This document shows positions 30,779 to 38,521 of a stretch of 42,673 nt of DNA, piece by piece; within the stretch, counting starts at the first letter, position 1, and every line of letters starts with the position of its first letter. The notes under the pieces were generated by a model. The model made no database searches. It was given only the letters and a program-made list of their open reading frames with translations, and was not told the origin of the DNA. The stretch comes from Nonomuraea typhae (GTDB taxonomy: Bacteria > Actinomycetota > Actinomycetes > Streptosporangiales > Streptosporangiaceae): NCBI RefSeq assembly GCF_009760925.1, contig NZ_VRLV01000024.1, forward strand, positions 95,440 through 138,112, written 5' to 3'. The translations under genes and the position numbers were made by a program.

Positions 30779-31419
30779 CCGCCACCGACCAGCGCTCGGT
30801 CGCGCCCCGCAGGAGCCGCCAGAGCACGCGCCGGCGCGCGGGCGGCTCGAAGGTCATCGGCGCCATCGCCGGTCTGGCTCTCGCCGCGGCGGCGGTGGGG
30901 CTGCAGACGTTCGGGCTGAGCGCCGACGACATGGCCATGCCCCTGACGACCGTGGGCGCCAAGGGCGAGGAAGTCTCCGCGCAGCGCTTCTCCGTGCGCG
31001 TGGACGGCGTGAAGTCCGCCAAGACCATCAAGTCCGGCGACAAGACCGCCGTCACCGACGGCCTCTTCCTGGTCATCGAGGTCGCGGCGACCGTACCGGC
31101 CGAGCCGATCCACCTGAACCCGCCGATTCTCCTCACCGAGGACGGCCGGCGCTTCGACGCCACGGACAAGGTCGACAAGGCCAAGACGCTGGCCAATCCG
31201 TGGATCCAGCCGGGCTGGTGGAGTTCCGGGGCGTTCGTGTTCGAGGTGCCCGCGGCGGTCCTGGCCGGCGCCAAGGCCACGTTCATCGCGCCGACCAGCG
31301 CCTTTTACGGTGAACCTCTGCTGCCGGAGGCGGAGATCGACCTCGGCATCGACGAGGCGGCGGCCAAGCAGCTCGCCGCCGCACCCCAGGACGTGTACAC
31401 GTTGGGCGAGAAGAAGTAG
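30775..31419 (+). CDS. Single-pass protein with extracytoplasmic domain, unknown
   Basis: 214 residues, overlapping the previous gene by 4 bp (ATGA). Arg-rich cytoplasmic start (RRSRQSTRRRAGG), TM helix at about 26-48, then a beta-rich domain (FSVRVDGVKSAKTI, GLFLVIEVAATVPAEPI, WSSGAFVFEVPAAVL) that again recalls DUF4352-type folds. Probably a membrane-anchored component of the same machine. Not recognised as a named family. Confidence 0.8.
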   Translation: MTATDQRSVAPRRSRQSTRRRAGGSKVIGAIAGLALAAAAVGLQTFGLSADDMAMPLTTVGAKGEEVSAQRFSVRVDGVKSAKTIKSGDKTAVTDGLFLVIEVAATVPAEPIHLNPPILLTEDGRRFDATDKVDKAKTLANPWIQPGWWSSGAFVFEVPAAVLAGAKATFIAPTSAFYGEPLLPEAEIDLGIDEAAAKQLAAAPQDVYTLGEKK

Positions 31420-31422
31420 ACG

Positions 31423-32289
31423 ATGAGCACGAACGACTCAGAGCGCGACTGGTTCTCGCCGCCCGCCGGCCAGCCGGCGGCCCAGCCTCCCCGGCCCGCG
31501 CAGCCTCCCCAGGCGCCGCTTCAGCGCCCGCAGCGCCCGCAGCCGGCCGCCCGCCCGCGCCCGGTGATCCACCCCGATCAGCAGGTGTGGCCGCCCGCGC
31601 CGGCCGAGCCGGTCGGCAGCTCGACCCAGCCCATTCCGGCCATCCCGAGCGCCGGACCACTTCCCCCGCGGCCTCCGCAGCCGCCGTGGACGCCGCCCGA
31701 GGAGACTGCGCAGGAGACGCCTCCCGCCAAGCCACGGCGGCTCCTCGTCGGCGTGGGCGCGGTCGTCGCCCTCGTGGTGGCCCTCGGCGCTCCGACCGTC
31801 GACCGCTACCTGTTCTTCAAGTCCGGCCGGCCCAGCGAGACCGTGCATCTGGTGCAGCCCGGCCAGACGCTCACCTACGAGCACGTGTCCTGGAAGTCCG
31901 CCATCGAGCCGACGACGGCGCCTCCGGGCAGCAGGCACAACACGCCGGAGAAGCAGTGGCTGAAGATCACGGTCACGCGATCGGCCGCCGACGGCACCGG
32001 CGCCGTGCTCACCGGCAAGCCGGAGCTCACGCTGAAGGACACCCGGGGACGCACCTGGAAGGCCGAGATCTACGAAGACGACACGCCCACCGAGAAGCAC
32101 GAGGTCGGCAAGGCGTACGACTACCGGGCGCTCGCGGTGGTGCCCACGGCGGTCGGCAAGGAGGTCCAGCTCAACCTCAAGCCGAACATCACCTATCGCG
32201 CGGACACCCCGACCGCCGACCTGATGAAGATCACCCCCGAGCTGACGGAGAAGTCCCGCCGCAACGACGTGATCATCTTCAGGCGGTGA
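31423..32289 (+). CDS. Proline-rich single-pass protein with extracytoplasmic domain
   Basis: 288 residues, 3 bp after the previous stop. A cytoplasmic, Pro/Gln-rich disordered segment covers about 1-103, the TM helix is at about 107-123 (LLVGVGAVVALVVALGAP), and the extracytoplasmic beta domain contains QTLTYEHVSWKSAIE, KQWLKITVTRSAADGTG and LTLKDTRGRTWKAEIY. The proline-rich tail could dock a cytoplasmic partner. Its last 11 bp overlap the convergent multi-TM gene. Confidence 0.8.
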   Translation: MSTNDSERDWFSPPAGQPAAQPPRPAQPPQAPLQRPQRPQPAARPRPVIHPDQQVWPPAPAEPVGSSTQPIPAIPSAGPLPPRPPQPPWTPPEETAQETPPAKPRRLLVGVGAVVALVVALGAPTVDRYLFFKSGRPSETVHLVQPGQTLTYEHVSWKSAIEPTTAPPGSRHNTPEKQWLKITVTRSAADGTGAVLTGKPELTLKDTRGRTWKAEIYEDDTPTEKHEVGKAYDYRALAVVPTAVGKEVQLNLKPNITYRADTPTADLMKITPELTEKSRRNDVIIFRR

Positions 32290-33625
32290 TGTCCTCGCCA
32301 CGCGCCCTGGCCCTGGTCGCCGCGATGTCGAAGGCGGCGGCCAGCAGGCAGAAGGTGAGCACGGTCAGCAGCAGGTCCTTCAGGAAGCTGACCGGCCAGC
32401 TGTAGACCAGCCACATGTACGGCTCTGCGGAGCCGATCAGCGTCTTCACGGCGCGGTCCAGGTAGTCGGCGCCCACGTGAAGCCCCACGTAGATGAGGCA
32501 CATCAGGCCGAACAGCGTGGCGCCGCCCTTGACCGTGACGCGGAAGGCGTTCACGATCGGGATCCAGCGTTCCTGGAAGCCCCCGATGACCCGGTTGACC
32601 GAGCGCTGGGTGACGTCATGGGAGCCTTCCAGCCGGCTCACTCCCGTTTCCAGCCGCGTTCCCCGCAGTGCCCGCCGGGTGTCGTCCACCGTGCCGCCGA
32701 ACACCAGGACGGCGATGGCCAGCCAGGTGAGCGGCAGGACCAGCGCGTCCACGACGAAGGGCCAGACCTCTCCCACCCAGTTCCAGAAGGCTTCCCAGCC
32801 GGGGATGCTCTCCTTGGCCCGGGTGACCACGTCCTCCGCCTCCGTGACCACGACCCGGTGCTGCGCCCAGTCGGCGCGGAGGCCGCTGAAGGTGAAGACC
32901 GCGTTCAGGCCGCAGAACATGAAGGCGAACTCGGCGAAGGCGGTCGCCATGCCGGCCGCTTTTCCGGCGCCGCGCTCGACCTGCCGCTCGAACAGCATCC
33001 GCAGCCCCAGCGCCACCGCCATGGCGGCCAGGGACACCCGCCAGTCGAGACCGGTCAGCCCTTTCAGGTACGTGGTCTCCTCGTTGCCGCCGGTGGCGAC
33101 GTTGTTGAAGATGACGCTGTAGAAGTTGTCGTCCAGGTTGTGCAGCCCGTCCATCGCCTGGAAGTCGCCGGCGTCGTCGAGGTACAACTCCCACGCCAGA
33201 TAGATCACCGCGAACGCGGGCGCGACTCGGTTCATCGACGACCAGAACGACTCGTCCTCGACGTTGTCGGCCCGTCGCGCCGCGGTCTCCCACATGGCGG
33301 TGCGCAGCGCGAGCAGCATCCCGGTGATCATGGTCATCGAGACCATGACGATCACCGTCATGAGGGTGACGGTCGCCACGAGCCGCACCTGGCGGTAGTC
33401 GCCGTGGGAGATCTCGGTGGCGATGTAGAGAAGCGCCCACCGAGCGGTCTCTCCGGCGGAGAACCAGAGAACCAGCGGCAGGGCGCACTTGCCCGCGAGA
33501 CGGAGGGTGTGGAGGGGCAGCGAGTACGGCGACGGCACTCGCTGAGCCGGCGTTGGCCCAGGTGGAGGGGGTGCCACTACTCCAGACGTTCCGGACATCT
33601 GCAGAATCGTAGCGTTGTGCCCCAT
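32279..33625 (-). CDS. Multi-pass membrane protein, about eight TM helices, unknown
   Basis: 448 residues. Pro-rich cytoplasmic N-terminus (VAPPPPGPTPAQRVPSP), then hydrophobic segments near 50-68, 80-108, 135-150, 198-213, 225-250, 295-320, 372-395 and 415-440. A segment with FQAMDGLHNLDDNFYSVIF between TM3 and TM4 is probably extracytoplasmic. Start at 33625 has AGGTG upstream; ATG at 33598 is the alternative. Converges with the three-gene operon, and probably provides the membrane channel or platform of this locus (inference). Confidence 0.75.
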   Translation of the reverse strand: MGHNATILQMSGTSGVVAPPPPGPTPAQRVPSPYSLPLHTLRLAGKCALPLVLWFSAGETARWALLYIATEISHGDYRQVRLVATVTLMTVIVMVSMTMITGMLLALRTAMWETAARRADNVEDESFWSSMNRVAPAFAVIYLAWELYLDDAGDFQAMDGLHNLDDNFYSVIFNNVATGGNEETTYLKGLTGLDWRVSLAAMAVALGLRMLFERQVERGAGKAAGMATAFAEFAFMFCGLNAVFTFSGLRADWAQHRVVVTEAEDVVTRAKESIPGWEAFWNWVGEVWPFVVDALVLPLTWLAIAVLVFGGTVDDTRRALRGTRLETGVSRLEGSHDVTQRSVNRVIGGFQERWIPIVNAFRVTVKGGATLFGLMCLIYVGLHVGADYLDRAVKTLIGSAEPYMWLVYSWPVSFLKDLLLTVLTFCLLAAAFDIAATRARARGEDITA

Positions 33626-33658
33626 ATCGGCGCACCTGCAACGGGGAATGCGGCCCGA

Positions 33659-34837
33659 CTACGCCGATTCGCTCGCGGGGGTGGAGCGCAGACCGGCCGG
33701 GTGACGCCGGGTGAGCAGGTGGAAGGCGACGCCGGCCAGCAAGCCCCAGAAGGCGGAGCCGATGCCGAAGAACGACACGCCCGAGGCGGTCACGACGAAG
33801 GTGATGGCGGCGGTTTCCACCTTCTCCCCGAAGGAGGCGGCGATCGACGAGGCGAGGGCGCCGAACAACGCCAGGCCGGCCACCGCCTCGATCAGCACCG
33901 GCGGGGCCAGGAGAACCAGCGCGGTGGCCAGGCCGGCGCCCAGGCCCAGGACGATCATGGTCAGGCCCGAGGCGGTGGAGGCGATCCAGCGGCGGGCGGG
34001 GTCCGGGTCGGCGTCGGGGCCGGCGGTCAGGGCGGCGGTGATGGCGGCCAGGTTGACGGCGTGGCCGCCGAGCACCGCACCGGCCGCGCTGCCCGCCCCG
34101 GTCGCGAGCAGGATCCGGGTGAACGGCGGGCGGTAGCCGTACCCGGACAGGACGGCCAGACCGGGGACGTTCTGGGAGGCCATCGTGACCAGGAACAGCG
34201 GCAACGCGATGCTCACCAGGGCGGAGCCGGTGAACACCGGCCAGGTGAACGCCACGCCGGGAGCCGGTGAGACGGACAGGGAGGGCGTGGTCCAGAGGAT
34301 GGCCAGTACCGCGGCGGCCAGCGCTCCGGGGACGGACCACAGGCGGGCGTAGCGGTACAGGACTGCCCAGATCACGATGACCGGCAGCGCCATCCACGGC
34401 ACCTGGGCGACGGCCGAGACCGGGGCGAGGCAGAGCTTCAGCAGGATGCCGGCGAGCATGGCGCCGGCGATCGGCTGCGGGATCAGGGCGATGAGGCGGC
34501 CCAGGGCGGGGAAGAGGCCGACGGCCATCATGGCCAGGCCGCAGACCAGGAACGCGCCCACGGCCGCGGGGTAGCCGCCGTCCACCGGGCCCGTGGACAG
34601 CAGGAGCGCGGCCCCCGGTGTGGACCAGGCGGCGGTGACCGGAAGGCGGTGCCGTACCGACAGAAGGACGGTCACCACGCCGGCGGCCACGCAGATCGCG
34701 AGCAGGCCGGAGGCGGCCTGGCGGGAGTCGGCGCCCACGGCGCGCAGGCCCGCCAGGACGACGGTGAAGGTGCCGGCGAAGCCGACGATCGCGGTGACCA
34801 TGCCGGCGATGACCGGTCTCAGGAGGCTACGTTCCAC
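33659..34837 (-). CDS. BenE-family benzoate/H+ symporter
   Basis: 392 residues from the GTG at 34837. About 11-12 TM helices; family blocks VTAAWSTPGAALLLSTG, PQPIAGAMLAGILLKLCLAP, TMASQNVPGLAVLSGYGYRP and GGHAVNLAAITAA. BenE imports benzoate with protons. The GTG lacks a Shine-Dalgarno but a TAACGT -10 box lies 7 bp upstream, so a leaderless message is likely. It diverges from an XRE-cupin regulator. Confidence 0.9.
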   Translation of the reverse strand: MERSLLRPVIAGMVTAIVGFAGTFTVVLAGLRAVGADSRQAASGLLAICVAAGVVTVLLSVRHRLPVTAAWSTPGAALLLSTGPVDGGYPAAVGAFLVCGLAMMAVGLFPALGRLIALIPQPIAGAMLAGILLKLCLAPVSAVAQVPWMALPVIVIWAVLYRYARLWSVPGALAAAVLAILWTTPSLSVSPAPGVAFTWPVFTGSALVSIALPLFLVTMASQNVPGLAVLSGYGYRPPFTRILLATGAGSAAGAVLGGHAVNLAAITAALTAGPDADPDPARRWIASTASGLTMIVLGLGAGLATALVLLAPPVLIEAVAGLALFGALASSIAASFGEKVETAAITFVVTASGVSFFGIGSAFWGLLAGVAFHLLTRRHPAGLRSTPASESA

Positions 34838-34848
34838 GAAAGGAACGT
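34829..34848. promoter_or_regulatory. Operator overlapping the BenE start and promoter
   Basis: ACGTTCC (34829-34835), 6-bp spacer, GGAACGT (34842-34848): a 7-bp perfect inverted repeat covering the BenE GTG and its TAACGT -10. Probably bound by the adjacent XRE-cupin protein. Confidence 0.55.
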
Positions 34849-34884
34849 TAGTGAAGCGGACGGAGACGGGGCAAGATGGGGCGC

Positions 34885-35448
34885 ATGACATCCCGCCCGG
34901 CGCTGGACGCCGACCCCGCCGAGGTTGGCCGGCGCGTGCGCAGGCTGCGCGAGGCCAGCGGGGTGTCGCTGTCGGAGCTGGCCCGGCGCGCGGGGATCGG
35001 CAAGGCCACGCTGTCCGGCGTCGAGACGGGGCAGCGCAATCCCACGCTGGAGACCCTCTGGGCGATCACCGCGCAGCTCGGGGTGCCCATCGCCACCATT
35101 CTCGACCCGCCGGCGCAGTCGCAGGTCATGCACGGAAGCGCGGTGGACGCGACGCTGCTGGAGATGTTCGAGGACCAGGAGGTCACCTACGAGCTGTACC
35201 GGCTGCGCATCGCGCCCGGCGTCGTTCAGTCCTCGCCCGCCCATCACGCGGGCGTCTCCGAGCACCTCACGGTGTTCCACGGCGTGCTCACCGCCGGGCC
35301 CGCCGACGCACCCGCGACGGCCGGGCCCGGCGAGCACCTGCGCTGGGTCGCCGACGTCCCCCACTTCTACCGGGTGGAGGGCGCCGACACCGTCCAGGCC
35401 AGCCTGCTGATCCGCTACCCCGGGCGGCACACCTTGCAGGGGCGGTAG
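34885..35448 (+). CDS. XRE-cupin transcriptional regulator
   Basis: 187 residues from the ATG at 34885; an in-frame ATG at 34876 would add MGR. Helix-turn-helix about 10-65 (VRRLREASGVSLSELARRAG, IGKATLSGVETGQRNPTLET). A cupin-type sensor domain follows (VVQSSPAHHAGVSEHLTVFH, HLRWVADVPHFYRVEG). This class senses a small molecule and controls an adjacent transporter, here BenE. Confidence 0.9.
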   Translation: MTSRPALDADPAEVGRRVRRLREASGVSLSELARRAGIGKATLSGVETGQRNPTLETLWAITAQLGVPIATILDPPAQSQVMHGSAVDATLLEMFEDQEVTYELYRLRIAPGVVQSSPAHHAGVSEHLTVFHGVLTAGPADAPATAGPGEHLRWVADVPHFYRVEGADTVQASLLIRYPGRHTLQGR

Positions 35449-36146
35449 CCCTCCCGCTCAGCCTGTGCCAGGGTGCGGAAGCCCACCCGGTGCGCCGGGG
35501 TGATCCGCCGGGCGTTGTGGCAGGTCGGGAAGCAGAACACGCCCGTGGTGTCGCTGCCCAGGTAGAAGACGTGCGAGCCGGCCAGCTCCCGCAGCCGCTC
35601 CAGATCGACGCCCTCGCCGCGCAGCACCTCTTCCTTGGCCGGCGCCCCGAAGACGTACTCGCCCACGACCCCGTCGGAGCGCGTGACCCGGTGGCAGGGG
35701 ATCAGCAGCGGCATCGGGTTGTTGCCCAGCGCGGAGCCCACCGCCCTGACCGCCTTCGGACGGCCGATCCTCGCCGCGATCCACGCATACGGGCGGACCT
35801 CGCCCCGCGGAATCGTCCGCGCCGCCTCCAGCACGTCACGCTGGAAGTCGCTGAGCCCGCGCAGATCCAGCTCCAGCCCGGACGTCTGGCCGGTGCGCAG
35901 CGCGGGCACCAGCCCGGCCGGCGGGCGCTCGGCGCGCACCAGCGGGCGGCCGAAGCGCTTCCTGAACGTCTCGGCGAACCCGTCGCCATGATGGACGTAG
36001 GCGATGCCACGATCGGTGAAGGCGACGGTCAGCTCGCCGATGGGGCCGGGGACCAGCGTCCATTTGGCGGCGATCCGGTCGTACAGCCCGCCGGGCGCCT
36101 CCGTGGCCAGTGCCGCGAGTCCGGAAATAAGGGGATCGTGGGTCAT
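35415..36146 (-). CDS. O6-alkylguanine-DNA alkyltransferase with C-terminal Ada zinc domain
   Basis: 243 residues. Residues about 25-185 are an Ogt/MGMT domain with the acceptor Cys151 in IPCHRV and VRAVGSALGNNP. Residues about 192-243 match the N-terminal Ada metal-binding domain (FYLGSDTTGVFCFPTCHNAR, GYRPCKVCRP) with all four Cys (205, 209, 237, 240). In E. coli Ada this domain is N-terminal and is followed by AraC; here it is C-terminal and AraC is absent. Overlaps the ECF sigma gene by 4 bp (ATGA) with GGAGGTG upstream. Confidence 0.92.
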   Translation of the reverse strand: MTHDPLISGLAALATEAPGGLYDRIAAKWTLVPGPIGELTVAFTDRGIAYVHHGDGFAETFRKRFGRPLVRAERPPAGLVPALRTGQTSGLELDLRGLSDFQRDVLEAARTIPRGEVRPYAWIAARIGRPKAVRAVGSALGNNPMPLLIPCHRVTRSDGVVGEYVFGAPAKEEVLRGEGVDLERLRELAGSHVFYLGSDTTGVFCFPTCHNARRITPAHRVGFRTLAQAEREGYRPCKVCRPG

Positions 36147-36694
36147 CGGGCACCTCCTAGTGTGCGCAGCCGCTTCAGACCTCGTGAGATATGCGATTTG
36201 ACCGTGCCCTGCGGGAGGTTCATCACCGACGCGATCTCGCTGACCGGCAGGTCCACCACGTGCCGGAGCACGACCGCCGCCCGCTGGTCGTCCGGCAACT
36301 GGACCAGCAGGTCGGCCAGCTCGTCCCCGGTCTCGCGGCGCATGGCCGCCTCCTCCACGCCCTCGCCCGGGTCCAGCGTCTCCACCGGCTCGTCGAACAG
36401 CTGGGGCGGCGGCTTACGGGACTTGTGCCGGGCACAGTTACGCCAGACGTTCATGACGATCGTCACGATCCAAGCCCGCGGCTGCAGTACGGCGATGCGG
36501 TCCCGGTCGTAGTCGGCCAGGGCGCGATAGGCACGCAGGAACGCCTCGGCCGTCAGATCCTCGGCGTCGGCCCACTTGCCGGTCAGCCGGAGCGCGGTCG
36601 AGAACACCAGGCCCCGGTAGACGTTGAAGAGCTCGGCGAAACCCCCGTCGAGGTCGTCGAGCAGCGCCTTGCGCACCGGGTCTTGGCATTCCAC
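36143..36694 (-). CDS. ECF-type sigma-70 factor
   Basis: 183 residues from the GTG at 36694, which has a near-perfect GGAGGTGA five bases upstream; an ATG at 36709 is the alternative. Region 2: FAELFNVYRGLVFSTALRLT, WADAEDLTAEAFLRAYRAL. Region 4: LPDDQRAAVVLRHVVDLPVS, EIASVMNLPQGTVKSHISRG. It is coupled to the Ogt-Ada gene, so it may switch on alkylation repair, with no anti-sigma gene adjacent. Confidence 0.88.
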   Translation of the reverse strand: MECQDPVRKALLDDLDGGFAELFNVYRGLVFSTALRLTGKWADAEDLTAEAFLRAYRALADYDRDRIAVLQPRAWIVTIVMNVWRNCARHKSRKPPPQLFDEPVETLDPGEGVEEAAMRRETGDELADLLVQLPDDQRAAVVLRHVVDLPVSEIASVMNLPQGTVKSHISRGLKRLRTLGGAR

Positions 36695-36742
36695 GTCAAT
36701 CACCTCCATAGAACACCGCCGGCGCATCTCCGGTTGCACCAC

Positions 36743-36774
36743 AACGAAAAGGCCCGCGCCGTACGGCACGGGCC
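36743..36774 (-). terminator. Rho-independent terminator of the sulfur operon
   Basis: GGCCCG (36751-36756) pairs with CGGGCC (36769-36774), with further pairing around the GTAC loop; on the minus strand it runs into TTTTCGTT. It lies 15 bp past the sseC-like stop. Confidence 0.75.
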
Positions 36775-36788
36775 CCTTCTACCAGCTG

Positions 36789-37094
36789 TCAGACGGCGAC
36801 GGCGAGCTGCGACACCTCGCCGAGACGCGCGGAGACCTGCACGTCACGGGTGACGCCGCCACCGGCGATGATGCGGACCGTCCACTCGCCGGGAGCGGCG
36901 AAGAAACGGAAGATGCCCTCGTCGGAGACGACGACCTCGCCGGTGAACTCACCGGACTCGTCGAGCAGCCGCGCGTACGCGGTGCCCGCGCCGGTCACCA
37001 CGCCCTGGATGACGGCCTGGGTGGACAGGTCGATCCCGGCGGGCAGCGACGCGGTCTGCTCCGGCGCCGCGCAACCCTGCGAAACAACAGACAT
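36789..37094 (-). CDS. DUF1416 protein (SseC-like)
   Basis: 101 residues. Starts MSVVSQGCAAPEQTASLPAG and contains a carboxypeptidase-regulatory/transthyretin-like fold: AVIQGVVTGAGTAYARLLDE, GEWTVRIIAGGGVTRDV. M. tuberculosis SseC1/SseC2 are this family and sit downstream of cysA2/cysA3, as here. The rhodanese stop and this ATG share one base (TGATG), so they are co-translated. Sulfur-metabolism role, molecular function unknown. Confidence 0.9.
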   Translation of the reverse strand: MSVVSQGCAAPEQTASLPAGIDLSTQAVIQGVVTGAGTAYARLLDESGEFTGEVVVSDEGIFRFFAAPGEWTVRIIAGGGVTRDVQVSARLGEVSQLAVAV

Positions 37095-37933
37095 CAGCGG
37101 GCCTCCCCCAGCTCGATCGGCACGCCCACGAGCGAGCCGTACTCGGTCCACGAACCGTCGTAGTTCTTGACATTGGCCTGGTCGAGAATCTCGTGCAGCA
37201 CGAACCACGTGTGCGCCGAGCGCTCGCCGATCCGGCAGTAAGCGATGGTGTCCTTGCCGAAGTCGACGCCGGCCTCCCCGTAGAGGGTGCGCAGGTCGTC
37301 GTCGGACTTGAAGGTGCCGTCGTCGTTGGCCGCCTTCGACCACGGGATGTTGCGGGCGGTCGGCACGTGGCCGGCGCGCTGCGCCTGCTCCTGCGGCAGG
37401 TGGGCCGGGGCGAGCAGCTTGCCGGTGAACTCGTCGGGCGAACGCACGTCGACGAGGTTCAGCTTGCCGATCGCGGAGACCACGTCGTCGCGGAAGGCGC
37501 GGATCGCGGTGTCCTGGTCCTGGGCCGTGTAGGTGGTGGCCGCGCGCGGCTTGACCTCGGTGACCAGCTCGCGGGAGTCGAGCTCCCACTTCTTGCGGCC
37601 GCCGTCGAGCAGGCGGACGTTGTCGTGGCCGTAGAGCTTGAAGTACCAGTAGGCGTAGGCGGCGAACCAGTTGTTGTTGCCGCCGTAGAGCACGACCTGG
37701 TCGTCGTTGGAGATGCCGCGCTCGGACAGCAGGGCCTCGAAGCCGGCCTTGTCCACGAAGTCGCGGCGGACGGGGTCCTGCAGGTCGGACTTCCAGTCGA
37801 TCTTCACGGCGCCACGAATGTGGCCCTTGTCGTAAGCGCTGGTGTCTTCGTCGACCTCGACGAGTACGACACCGGGCGTGTCGAGGTTGGCCTCGACCCA
37901 GTCGGCATCCACCAGGACGGCGGAGCGGCTCAT
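37094..37933 (-). CDS. Thiosulfate sulfurtransferase (rhodanese), CysA2/SseA type
   Basis: 279 residues, two rhodanese domains: an inactive N-terminal one (VVLYGGNNNWFAAYAYWYFK) and a C-terminal one with catalytic Cys233 in YCRIGERSAHTWFVL. The same motif occurs in M. tuberculosis CysA2. Transfers sulfane sulfur from thiosulfate to cyanide or thiol acceptors. The ATG overlaps the DUF4395 stop by 4 bp; GGAGGT six bases upstream. Confidence 0.93.
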   Translation of the reverse strand: MSRSAVLVDADWVEANLDTPGVVLVEVDEDTSAYDKGHIRGAVKIDWKSDLQDPVRRDFVDKAGFEALLSERGISNDDQVVLYGGNNNWFAAYAYWYFKLYGHDNVRLLDGGRKKWELDSRELVTEVKPRAATTYTAQDQDTAIRAFRDDVVSAIGKLNLVDVRSPDEFTGKLLAPAHLPQEQAQRAGHVPTARNIPWSKAANDDGTFKSDDDLRTLYGEAGVDFGKDTIAYCRIGERSAHTWFVLHEILDQANVKNYDGSWTEYGSLVGVPIELGEAR

Positions 37934-38343
37934 TGGGGAACCTCCTGTTTGGCGGCGGGCAGTAGACGGCGAATGAGCAGATACATCTCGCAGCCAAGGC
38001 AGAATCCGAAGGCTGCGTTGAGGAGGGCGGCGAGGAGGGCCGCTGCCGTCGCCCCCAGGGCGAGCGGCGTGATCCCGGTGAAGAAACCGATCAGCCCGGC
38101 ACCCGCGAAGACCAGCCCGACAACCTGCGCGAAGCGCGGCGGGCGGGCGTCTTCCGTCTCCTTCGGGGCGCTCTTGACGAGCGCCTTGAAGAGCATGGTG
38201 TACGGCGAGCGCTTCGCCGTACCGAGTGCGAACACCACCGCCTGGGCGGCCAGGAGCCAGGGGCTCTCGGTGACCAGGACGAGGGTCAGGACCAGGGTCG
38301 TGATGGCCGCGCCGAAGCGCAGCGCTCTTGGGTCGGCACGCAT
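37930..38343 (-). CDS. DUF4395 membrane protein
   Basis: 137 residues, TM segments at about 9-28, 30-45 and 75-112, with FGFCLGCEMYLLIRRL at the C-terminus, a cysteine-containing family block. Such proteins accompany rhodanese and thioredoxin genes and may move or hold sulfur intermediates at the membrane (inference). AGGAGC precedes the ATG. First structural gene after the leader peptide. Confidence 0.88.
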   Translation of the reverse strand: MRADPRALRFGAAITTLVLTLVLVTESPWLLAAQAVVFALGTAKRSPYTMLFKALVKSAPKETEDARPPRFAQVVGLVFAGAGLIGFFTGITPLALGATAAALLAALLNAAFGFCLGCEMYLLIRRLLPAAKQEVPQ

Positions 38344-38373
38344 CGCTGGATGCTCCTGAAGGGTCGGGTTGGT

Positions 38374-38390
38374 GCGGATCGGAAGTCCGC
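38374..38390 (-). promoter_or_regulatory. Leader hairpin after the leader peptide
   Basis: GCGGA (38374-38378) and TCCGC (38386-38390) form a small stem between the leader-peptide stop and the DUF4395 start. It may be part of a translation-dependent attenuator; the stem is short and the alternative partner is unclear. Confidence 0.35.
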
Positions 38391-38400
38391 GAGACCGTCC

Positions 38401-38484
38401 TCAGGCAGCGCGACAGAGCGCGGTGGCGACGCGGCAGAAATCAACCGCGCGCCGCTTCGTCAGCAGCTCTGTCGTGGGGTTCAT
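38401..38484 (-). CDS. Cysteine-containing leader peptide of the sulfur operon
   Basis: 27 residues, starting MNPTTELLTKRRAVDFCRVA and ending TALCRAA. The RRAVDxCRVATAxCR core with two Cys-Arg pairs matches the short leader peptides found before sulfur-assimilation operons in Streptomyces and relatives. Ribosome pausing at the two Cys codons when Cys-tRNA is scarce would report cysteine shortage (inference). The ATG is 7 bp after a TACTCT -10 box, so the transcript is probably leaderless. Confidence 0.8.
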   Translation of the reverse strand: MNPTTELLTKRRAVDFCRVATALCRAA

Positions 38485-38491
38485 GTAGGCG

Positions 38492-38521
38492 AGAGTACAT
38501 CGACGTCTCGCCATCTGTCAC
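38492..38521 (-). promoter_or_regulatory. Promoter of the sulfur operon
   Basis: -35 GTGACA (38521-38516), 18-bp spacer, -10 TACTCT (38497-38492); the leader ATG starts 8 bp after the last base of the -10. It overlaps the stop codon of the thioredoxin-like gene. Confidence 0.55.

Noticed and set aside
24998..33625. Integrative conjugative element
   Set aside because: No relaxase, integrase, att repeats or tRNA gene seen, and flanking genes are core chromosomal; coupling-protein likeness alone is not enough.
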